Shown here piece by piece: positions 55,001 through 64,000 of a stretch of DNA of 64,000 nucleotides. Both the position numbers and the translations under genes were made by a program. The notes beneath the pieces were generated by a model, which was given only the letters and a program-made list of their open reading frames with translations, ran no database searches and had not been told where the DNA came from. Within the stretch, counting starts at the first letter, position 1, and every line of letters starts with the position of its first letter. Location: the NCBI RefSeq assembly GCF_020184175.1, contig NC_065530.1, positions 27,753,260-27,817,259 on the forward strand, read 5' to 3'. Source of the stretch: Aphis gossypii. Lineage: Eukaryota > Arthropoda > Insecta > Hemiptera > Aphididae.

Positions 55001-56937
55001 ATTTGACTAAAAAATAAAAATAATAATAATATTTAGTTTAGCACATAATCATATGAAGACTTGAAGAATATTGACATTTAAATGTATATGCAATAATTTA
55101 TAAATAGTTTTGGCATTTATTGTACTTGTTATTCTTATCATAGAAGTTAAATAACAAATTGAATGGACATTATTCAGAATATTTAGCAATATTGAATATA
55201 ATAATACTTGTGTCAACAGATTTTAATGATTCTTTCTGGCTTAAAGAAGATTGAATGAGTATTTTATACATTGTACTTTGCATATTATTACTTTTTATTG
55301 CTAAAATTGTATACTTATCAAAAACCATACCTGAAATTTATTTTCTGATTCTAAACCATCCATTAGCAAAATATTTTGTGTCTGTACTGAATTGTTAAAG
55401 TCTGGATTTAATTGGTGTGATATTTCCTCTGATGATTTATTTGAAAAAGAATGTAAATTATGCGAAGAATCTTCAAAATCAGAGCCAACTAAATCCAAAT
55501 TCACTGAAGTTAAATGCTCATGTATTGATTCAATATTACCACCAGAGTCATTAATATCTTCGTTGCATATAGTCGATGAAAAGTCTAAACTATCCAACTG
55601 TTGATTTTCAACAGAATCTGTAACAAATGACCTGTAAATAGAACTGTCATTTGATGTTACAGGCCTACCGCTATCTGAATCAGCTGAATCTGGACGTTCT
55701 TTTAGATCGAAATCTTCTTCAAACACTGTACTATCAGGTCTGATCTTTGATACTTGTGGAGTAGCTAAAGCTAAACGTTCTAATTTATTTGTGAGCTGAG
55801 AAACGTTGAAACCATTCAATGACACATCACCTAAATATTCATCATGACTACTGAAAATGTTGTCTGAACCATCTATAATATATTTTTTTGTATTAATATT
55901 TGTTAGTAAAAGGTAGAGTAACTAAAAATTATAATTTTAACCATTTTTTACGACTGTCTTGTCTTGAAATGAACTGTTTGACGATTCTGTTCCATTTGGA
56001 AGATTAGGCTGCAATAAATGAATACAATTATTATTACATCATATATTATTTACTTCTATAACATAGCACAACTACAACACACATAATTACAAATTATTAC
56101 ATTTCATTACAATCTTATGAAAGTTGCTAAAAGAAAGAAAACTTTACTTCAAACAATAATTGAAATATAAAAGCTATTGTTGTTCAAAATCATTCAGTTG
56201 TAGCCATACAATGTTTTTTTTTTTTTTTATATAATTTTAGTGATTTTAATGTGTAATAGTAGGTACATTACATTGTATATATTATACAACTTAAATACTA
56301 ATAGTAGTGTTCAATAAATACATTTTACAATTCTGTTAAATGATATCTTACTTGGTAAATGAAAAATCTATGAATTTTTAATAGACTAATAATGTTTTCT
56401 TTAAGAAATTATTATAATAATAATAATAATAAAAAGGTGTATCCGCCTACATGAGCAAGTAGGACAGGTATGGAATATCTTTGCCACATCATTACTATAT
56501 ACCTTCATGGGGTTTTTTTATAAATATATTTATCTTATTCACAAAATGTAAGTTTATAGATGGCAATATAATATTTGACTTTGTAAACAACAAACTGTAT
56601 GGGAAACATTCATTGTTTAGGTAGAAAGCACTAGTACAGCCTTAAGTTTTATCAACAAATAGCCAAGTCTGACCCGACACCATTTCGAGTACATTGTAAA
56701 CATAATATTATTATAATTAAAAGGTGCTATATAAACATATATATTTTTTTATAAGCTTTGCAATATTACAGCTGTAATACAATTTCTCCTTAACCTTACC
56801 TTTTGAGACCGGAGTTGATATAATCCTAGCCCTATTTGGCGTCGCAGCATTTAACAAAAACAACATATAATGGCAACAGATATAAGTAAGCGAGATTAAT
56901 AACAATAATTTACCTGATTTTCTTGGTCAAGCATCAT
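52051..56937 (-). CDS. TACC: TACC-family (transforming acidic coiled-coil) protein
   Basis: Minus-strand coding exons: 56937-56914, 56008-55942, 55872-55331, 55006-54946, 54644-54482, 54156-54069, 53976-53887, 53673-53549, 53463-53302, 52459-52310, 52237-52051. All junctions are GT..AG with agreeing phase; the sum is 552 aa plus TAA. The N-terminal half is acidic, Ser/Asp-rich and probably disordered. Residues 267-274 read SLYVAFDP, matching the SLYVKFDP-type signature ahead of the TACC domain. From about residue 346 to the end it is a heptad-rich coiled coil ending ENAELTNLCDELIGKL, nearly the family C-terminal consensus. Known role: TACC proteins bind XMAP215/Msps and concentrate it at centrosomes and spindle microtubules. 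I start at the first Met of a Met-Met pair; an acceptor (aatttcag) lies just upstream, so a 5' UTR exon is likely. Family assignment is strong; small alternative exons cannot be excluded. Confidence 0.9.
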
Positions 56938-56979
56938 ATCATTCCTTGTAGTCACGGTAGTAGTGAATTTCTGAATTTC

Positions 56980-57300
56980 TGAAATTGAAAATTATTATTC
57001 GCCCAACGAGATGCGAGAAGCGATTGACATTCAACTACGAAATTCTCACTGTGACACTGTCACAAAACCTAATAACGGGGCCGATCCGCAATATAGTATA
57101 ATATTATTGTTACTGTGATGATAAAAAGTACAAACTGTAGAGTGTTGTCGTAGTGCGCAGTGTAGCAGAACTCGGACAAATACAGAAGCGATTACGCTAA
57201 GAGTGTAGTTGTTGACTTGTAGACGATGAAAGTTGACCAAACGTTATCAACGAACGTATCAGTAGAACCACATAGAACCGTTAGGTAACATCGTGGTTTA
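56980..57300 (-). promoter_or_regulatory. Probable 5' UTR and promoter region of the TACC gene
   Basis: DNA upstream of the first coding exon becomes less AT-rich and richer in CpG than the flanks. A 64-codon minus-strand frame here (57046-57240) has no recognisable content and I treat it as non-coding. Placement is by position and composition only. Confidence 0.3.
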
Positions 57301-58269
57301 AACCGAACGCACACCCAGGTTACCGTATGGATACAGAACAATAGCCTGGTAAGTGCTGGTAATAAATATAAAAATATGTATTATGTACAATGGACAATGG
57401 TAAAATAAAGAAAATAGTATTACATTTTTTAGCTACTCACTACATTTACAGTACTACCTAATTTTTTTTTTTGATAACAATATTGTTATGTAGTTTTAAT
57501 ATATGTACAATTTTAATTGTGCTTCTGCAATGGCGGAACACCGTTAATATCGGAAAAACATAAAAATGACATTAAATTATACCTATAATATAGGTACTCC
57601 CATATTATTATGTTCTTATTAAGACCAAGACGCTAATAAATAGGTAACTACATAATATGCAATGATCGGTCACCAAATTGCAAGATTTGATCGTTCATAA
57701 AATTCGTACCGTCCGTGGTCCAATGATACCAATGACTATTTAATAATAATATATACAGCTGTTTAAAAAAACATTTTAATTTCAGAAAAACCAATAATTT
57801 TATTAATACGAATAATAAAGATTTTTATTTTATTTTAGAATCTCAACGCTGTGATGAATGTATTCCTATTTCCTATGACCTATGTATACATTATATTACT
57901 TTATTAATGATGCGCCTTTTTAAATTAAATTTTTTTATTGTGCTTGAAGAAAAACATTCTACGATATACACAAGTATACAACTTCAAAAGAGGTTTTAGT
58001 TAACAAAAGTCAAAAAGGATCTATACTTTATGCTATAGAGGTAATAGTAAAACAATAAAATTAAAATAGGGAATATTTATGCTAAACCGGTTTCTGAAAA
58101 TACAATTTGGTTTGGTTGTTGTAATTCAAAAACAAACCATAGAGATATAGCTAGAGATTTGGAATTTAATAATTAATATTTCCATTTTTAAAATATGAAA
58201 ATATATATATTATATATTTTATATGCATTATTGGCTGAATGTTCGTCTTCCATAAATTTTTTTATTGAG

Positions 58270-58347
58270 TGACCCCAACCAGTATCTAACCTTTTTGAAG
58301 GGTGACCGCAACTAGTACGTAATTTTTGATTTTGACCGCAACTAGTA
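58270..58347 (+). repeat. Three spaced copies of TGACCGCAACTAGTA
   Basis: Exact copies at 58303-58317 and 58333-58347 and a two-mismatch copy at 58270-58284 (TGACCCCAACCAGTA), about 30-33 bases apart. It is probably a degenerate minisatellite or transposon-internal repeat. Confidence 0.6.
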
Positions 58348-58991
58348 AACACCGTATTTCTCATATTCTGTTTTATTTTTTATAAGAATTAAAATCAAAA
58401 GTTTTGCGTAATAACACCATTTTTATATAATATATATATAGGTACAAGGACTTAAATGAATTTCAAATTTTGACCAAATTCTTCATAATTATGATTTTAA
58501 TATTTTATGAATTATATAAGCTGATGACTTATGTGTGTGTTTGTTCAAAATAGTGTTCCTAATACATACATTCGTTGACTCGAAACTTACACATACTCAA
58601 CGCACCTTTTGTAACTGTAAGTACCTATACCTATATATACAATGAAAAGTGACTTCTCCCATTCACAGTTATTATTATTTGTAATTATGATTGAGTATAT
58701 AGACTCTACAGCAGGGGTTTCCAACCCACGGCACGTAAAGTTAATTAATGTTGTTTTGAAAATAATATAGTATTATATAGTTTCTATTGTTTTTAATTAA
58801 TTAATTTCTAATTAAATAACTTTTAAAAAAATAGATGATTTACAATCTCAGATTTAGCTCACTGTAAAAAAGATGGGAAATCTCTACTACCTTGTCATTA
58901 TATATTTATTTATTATTATGGTAATTTAGTTATTATTATAGGTATGACTAATACAGTTATACCTATTTAAAGAAAAATATATTCATACTAT

Positions 58992-59043
58992 TATAGGACA
59001 TATAGGTATTAACCTAAATAAGTTAATACCTATATGTCCTATA
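58992..59043. repeat. Perfect 22-bp inverted repeat with 8-base loop
   Basis: The left arm runs 58992-59013 (ATAGGACATATAGGTATTAAC after the first T) and the right arm 59022-59043 is its exact complement, separated by ctaaataa. It would form a perfect hairpin in DNA or RNA. Nothing around it looks like a gene. Confidence 0.85.
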
Positions 59044-60847
59044 TATTATAAACGAATGTATTAACTTGTGTTACGCTGCACTGCAACACTGGTGAAGTAT
59101 TGCAGTAAACTAATTTGCAATCGAAAAAATTTACTTTTAGGTTTTGGTACTTTTTAAAAGTTTTTGCAGACTGTAATCCAACGTTTCTATACATTTTGGG
59201 TCGTAACCAAATTATGGATAAGAGTAACCTTGTAATAAATTGTTAAACTTTTCAAAAATGTACATACCTAAATAAAATGTCTATTAATATATTTAATACT
59301 TTTAAAAGAACTAAAATGATATATTGATATGGTAACAATTTCATATCCGTATATTATGGTTAAGTATTCTTTAATAAATAACAATAATGATATACATTTT
59401 TTTTTAAGAAACTGCTACACCTAGTTATTACGTTTTTAATGTCAATAAAAAATTTAAATTTTTCTACTATTTTTAATAAAATTTCCTAAATCTTAATTAT
59501 TAAAAAAAATAAAATGTTCTATTATATAACCATTCTTCAAGTTAAAGATTAAAATATTTTCTACAAAAATTGTCTTAAAAAAATCATAATATAAATGTAT
59601 GAAAAATACATATTGTAAAACTAAAAATACTACATTTCTAGCTCTACTCAGTAATAGCAAAGAACAAACGTAATAGCTTAGGTACCACCATCACTGTGTA
59701 GCAAATAGCAACCAAAACAATTGATCTAGCAATGAAATTACCTACCGTGACTTATTTAACAAGAACATTGTTACAAATGCAACCAAAACCAAATTCATGA
59801 TCTGAAAACAATTATCTTTTATTTATACTTAGTTAATTAATTAGATGAGTGAATATATAATATAATATATATGTATATATAATTATAAGCACACTTGACA
59901 CTTGCGTTTACTTGGCGGCGTATGTGTGTATTAATTTCATAATCACTCATCACTTTTAACTTTTTAAGTTTTATTGGCACTGTTTTTGCCGATGCCGATC
60001 TTACAATTACGACGGTTATCGGCAACGACTCGCGTTTTATGTTAAATACGAGAGAGGGAGAGGTTACCTACACAAATGTACAAAAGTATAATATTTTAAG
60101 GTAATCAGTAAAAAAGAACAACAGAAAAAAGAACAATTTTTAAAAACCTATAACCTCCCGCACTTGCAAATATTAATTATTAATTACAAATGAGAATTTT
60201 AATGAAACACTGAACTTATATAGTATGATGCTTTCGTATTTCCAATAATATAGCTTGCTGAGTGAGTATAGTGACACTATAGCATGAGCACTATATGGTT
60301 TTCTACAGCCAGGGCTTTAGTGTGCAAATGGAACAAATATAAGCACCCCCTCGAAATTTTGGTTTTTTTTGGAAACCTATGTATTTTAATGTTTTAAAAA
60401 TTATGATGCCAAAAGTTTTTTCCGGAAATCATTAGTTTTTAAGAAATCTCCAAAAATATATGCTTATTTTAACATACAATTTTCCGGTTTTTGATGAGAT
60501 TACATAAAAATGATAATATATTCTTAATGTCTAATGAATATTTTATTAATATTTTATTAAGATCCATGTGTTAATTAGTTACCTATATTGCTTGTTTATA
60601 AAATAATCAATCACAAATAGTAATACGTTTTAATACTGCCTAGTTATTAGTTATTATAATAACTAATTATTATTATAATAAATTATTCATTGTAAATTGT
60701 AATTGAAAAAATTGCTAGCAATATAATAATATGAATTTAACGATTTTAAATTGGATGATTGATGTTTTGGCACTAATATTTGTGTTGGATGGAAAATTCA
60801 GTTGAGTATGTTGGTTCTTATTATTGAATAGCTTAACAATGCAGGCG

Positions 60848-62330
60848 GTACTCCTTTCGCCCAAAAATAACCTTCCTCTTTTTGCCCACGTCCTCTTTTC
60901 GATCAAAAATGATAAAATAGTTTCTTCTTTTCTCCTACAAATAATTGCATTCTTTTCGCCCACAGTTTCACGTTTTACATTTTGGAAACCACTGTCTCAA
61001 AATTAATAATTTAAAAAAAATCATATAATAATCAAATAGAAAAAATAGAACATTTTATAATTATTAATTAAAATTAACAATAATTTAATAAGTGTTAAAA
61101 ATAAATATTTAAAATAGTGTTATCAATGTATAATAACTAATAAGTAGGGCTCGGAAGTTGTAGGAGCTAAAAATGACAAAATATGCATGCAAATATGCAC
61201 AAAAAATTTACAAAATATGCATGAAAAATGTTAAATATGCAAAACAAAATATTTTGAAAATGCTGTATAAAAACTGTATAAAATATGTAAAATAAATGTA
61301 TTAAATATAAAAAAAATTAATTAAGTAGCTGTAAATGTAGTTGGCTGATTTTCAAAGATTGTAATTTTTCAATCTAAAAATAAAAATATAGAATAAAAGT
61401 TATTTAAAAAATTATATTTATTTATTTTTAATTTAGAGACGTTTTTGCAATAAAGATAAATACGCTCTGTAGTAATAGTCGATATATATAGATATGATAC
61501 GGTGTACGTTAAATAATCAAAAACAAAATAATAAAACCATAATTGTTAGAAGAAAACTACAGTTTTTTTTAGAAAATATTGAACAAACATAGAAATCCTA
61601 TTAAAATTAAGAAATATGCCTAAAAAGCATATGGAAATTAAGAAATATGCACTTTTTTTCTGAAATTGACAAAATATGCAAAAAAATGCATTTTTAATTT
61701 TTGTATTTAAACTCGTCACTGTATCGAAAGAATTTCTAGCTTGGTCTGCTATAAACTGAGAGCATACAGAAAAATATGCAACTCCTACAACTTCCGAGCC
61801 CTGCTAATAAGTAATATGATCAGGTTACAACTTCAATAAATAGTTTGTTTTGTTGTTGTAAAATAATACAAATATTTATATTAATTATAACTTACAACTT
61901 ATAAGTAATTATAACGTTTATTAAAGTGTTTTAAACTATATATTTCGAGAGAGGAGTCGGCACTTTTATACACTTTTCTCGACTGACTATATTAATAACA
62001 ATCAAAATTCCTTCGAAATAATATAATATATATAAATAATAAATCAGTACATAAATTATGTAGGTACGTATTACCTACGTTAACGTAATGTTAATTATTA
62101 TTAATAATTATATATTTTTCTATTTTTTATTTGATTATAAGGTATATGATTTTTTTTAAATTATTTATTTTGAGACAGTGGTTTGACATTTCTAAAATGT
62201 AAAATGTGAAACTGTGGGCGAAAAGAATGCAATTATTTATAGGCGAAAAGTGGAAACTATTTTATAATTTTTAGTCGAAAAGAGGACGTGGACAAAAAAG
62301 GAAGGTCATTTTTGGGCGAAAAGAGTTGCG
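60848..62330. mobile_element. Large inverted-repeat element interrupted by a hAT-like MITE
   Basis: Inverted arms of about 155-165 bases: 60848-61002 reads CCTTTCGCCCAAAAATAACC and then on to ACCACTGTCTCAAAAT, and 62170-62330 carries the complement. Both arms contain repeated CTTTTCGCCC motifs. The arms diverge slightly, so the insertion is not recent. The 659-bp element at 61145-61803 sits between them. The target duplication is not clear (AATGCA occurs just outside both ends). No transposase was seen; short frames inside the arms are chance. Confidence 0.75.
61137..61811. mobile_element. hAT-like MITE with AAATATGCA arrays
   Basis: The element spans 61145-61803 (659 bp) between two copies of CTAATAAG (61137-61144 and 61804-61811). 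The ends are inverted over 21 bases after the first: AGGGCTCGGAAGTTGTAGGAG. The 350 bases near each end are full of AAATATGCA-type motifs, a likely subterminal binding array. There is no transposase frame. It is inserted inside the larger inverted-repeat element, so it is the younger insertion. Confidence 0.9.
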
Positions 62331-62379
62331 CTCAATAATGCAAGTTTAGAACATTTGGGATTCACGGGTATGGTCAACC

Positions 62380-62570
62380 GTTCTAAGGGCGTCCAATCAT
62401 AAGTGGAAATTTGATGAAATTACTGGGGGGTGGAGTAATATATGCTCATTACATCTATATGCACTACTGTACTAGAGCAGCTATACCTTAAACTTTTTAG
62501 GGAGGGGGTGTAGTCCCCACAAGCCTCCCCCCCGATTTCCGCCATCCGTTCTCAGAATCGAGAATTTGAA
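62380..62570. repeat. Probable transposon remnant with CCCCACAAGCCTCCCCCC motif
   Basis: G- and C-run segments (TGGGGGGTGGAG, GGAGGGGGTGTAGTCCCCAC, CCTCCCCCCCGATTTCCGCC) break sharply from the surrounding AT-rich DNA and look like the non-coding end of a repeat. A similar short stretch is near 60300-60370. No ends were defined. Confidence 0.3.
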
Positions 62571-63520
62571 AAGTAATTATATTTGTGATCTAAAACGCAA
62601 GCTTCCTATAAATACATAGGTATATTATTATGACCACTGATCATCGTGTAACATGTTTAAAATTATTATTATACTACGTATGAGTACGTTATTTAATTAT
62701 TATAGCATAATAGTAATGATAAAAATTCATAATTTGTGTTGTAGTTTTTATTGCCAATTTTTCGGTACTTATGGAGCTACTGCAGAATACTGGTTGGGGT
62801 TAGACGGTACACAATAATATTGATAAATCGTGTAAAGAAACTATTTTGGTAAATGTTGTCGTTATATTGTACAGCTTGTTACTATTATTATGTTATAAAC
62901 GCAGCAGCTAGCAGGTGAAGGTCGTCGCATTTAAGTAGGCATGCCTTTTACTTAAATGATCAACCTACTATTATTATAGCTATATATTATGTATCATATA
63001 TATATACATACTCACAAAGAGACGTTGGTCGTTGACATGAATTTATTATTGAAATAGTGTTTTTAAGTGTACAGAAATACAGAATATTACTGCAAAGCGT
63101 AAGTATATAATAATATTATTATTAATATATCCGTCTACAGCTGAATGAAAGTGGGGATGGAGGTCAATGTGTTTAAGCACTTGTGCTTCGAGAACACGAC
63201 AGTATTATATTGAAAGACTAAAATAATGATTGTCGCTACGATAACTTCAAACATTTTCATATATCATGAATACATGATACCTAAATTACATTAGGTACAT
63301 TTTTATACCTCAATAGAGTGTAGAAATTTAGTGTAACAATGACGTGATATATACACACGGTAGTTCTCAAATTCACAATATTACACAATATTAGGTTGCA
63401 TCCGAAAACCGCAGACTTTTGATTTTGACCCGAAAAAGGTCAATAGACAAAAACCTTTTTCACACACTTTTTCGGTTATTATATAACAAAATACCCCAAA
63501 CTTAAAGTGGTTAGGGAGTA
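62571..63520. other. AT-rich region, no gene seen
   Basis: No frame of note and no repeat with clear ends. Confidence 0.4.
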
Positions 63521-64000
63521 ACCGAATTGGTTCCCGTTTGGCCGAATTAGTTCCCGTTTGAAAAAGGTATTTTATTAGGTTGAGCCGAATTGGTTCCCGT
63601 TTATGTACTTTTAATTTTTAGCTTTTAATAGTTGGTACAAAATATTAATGTACCTACATAGCTACACTCTATAGTATAACATAAAATAAAATGGCAATAC
63701 ATTTATACACTGGAAGTTAAGCAAAATGTTCATCTTAATATATTTTATTTTATGGAGATTTTAAACAGCATTCATACATTAAATTAAATTAAATTTCGAA
63801 GTAATAATATCAGGAAACTTACTAGCAAACAAGAAAAAAATAACAAACACTTTGAAAATTGTATGACTGAGTTTAAAATTGTATATTATAATATATCATT
63901 TTTTTTATAACACACATTAACGCACATTAACTAAACCTACTTTTAAGTTGACAGTCTTGTCTCTGTAAAATTGAGAAGGAAAATGTGTGTAACTAAACGG
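63521..64000. mobile_element. Partial element with GCCGAATTGGTTCCCGTTT repeats, cut by the window end
   Basis: Three copies of GCCGAATTGGTTCCCGTTT (63521-63539, 63541-63559 with one change, 63584-63602) start the region. The window ends in AACTAAACGG, which matches the position just before GGGAACC in the copy at 24060 and so looks like the start of the opposite, inverted end. The interior is AT-rich. It belongs to the same motif family as the elements near 18.4 and 24.06 kb. Confidence 0.5.

Larger units (their letters stand above)
57301..60847. other. AT-rich, repeat-bearing region, no gene seen
   Basis: Apart from the hairpin and the spaced 15-mer repeats listed separately, it has a possible degraded hAT left end (CAGGGGTTTCCAACC at about 58711) without a matching right end. 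The short minus-strand frame at 59837-60025 is not convincing. Confidence 0.4.

Noticed and set aside
58711..59240. hAT-type left end CAGGGGTTTCCAACC
   Set aside because: No matching inverted right end or target duplication was found within 1-2 kb.
60715..61006. Overlapping frames of 60-82 codons on both strands
   Set aside because: They coincide with the left inverted arm of a transposon and reflect its CTTTTCGCCC repeats.
1..64000. CRISPR arrays, rRNA operons and canonical tRNA genes
   Set aside because: No regularly spaced identical repeats, no rRNA-like conserved core, and no full cloverleaf with A and B boxes were seen; the only B-box-like site (near 24150) fits a SINE better.

Overview
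The window looks like nuclear DNA of an aphid or a close relative. It is very AT-rich, its genes are split by introns with GT..AG borders, and it carries many short non-autonomous DNA transposons. One gene belongs to the insect-only odorant receptor (7tm_6) family and another to an insect-type ligand-gated chloride channel group. The aphid assignment is an inference from composition and gene families. No bacterial operon, CRISPR array, rRNA or convincing tRNA gene was seen.

Layout. 1-22.0 kb has no gene I can support; it is AT-rich with several CpG-rich patches (about 2.85-3.6, 9.6-9.85, 11.7-12.7 kb) that could be promoters or untranslated first exons of genes with long introns. It also holds two inverted-repeat elements with 8-bp target duplications (12756-13275 and 18398-18942). 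22.0-25.3 kb (+) is a complete six-exon odorant receptor (414 aa by my splicing). 26.6-27.5 kb is an inverted-repeat transposon at a TTAA site. 27.45-28.28 kb (-) is a small unrecognised two-exon gene whose last codons lie inside that transposon. It is head to head with a nine-exon Cys-loop chloride channel gene (28.5-41.9 kb, +, about 446 aa). 44.6-47.7 kb (-) is ATP23, a mitochondrial inner-membrane metalloprotease and ATP synthase assembly factor (five exons, 248 aa). 48.4-49.9 kb (-) is an intronless, strikingly GC-rich glycerate kinase (499 aa). 52.05-56.94 kb (-) is a TACC-family centrosomal coiled-coil protein (eleven coding exons, 552 aa). 57-64 kb is transposon-rich, including a hAT-like element nested in a larger inverted-repeat element and part of a repeat family that runs off the window end.

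I rebuilt all multi-exon genes by hand from GT/AG borders with reading phase checked at every junction; the open frames join without a break. The genes do not form one pathway: chemosensation, ion-channel signalling, mitochondrial assembly, serine/glycerate metabolism and spindle organisation sit side by side. I found no wholly new system. The most unusual items are the TE-terminated small gene, the nested and opposing-array transposons, the GC-rich intronless kinase in AT-rich DNA, and the P-G-R pore entrance of the chloride channel.
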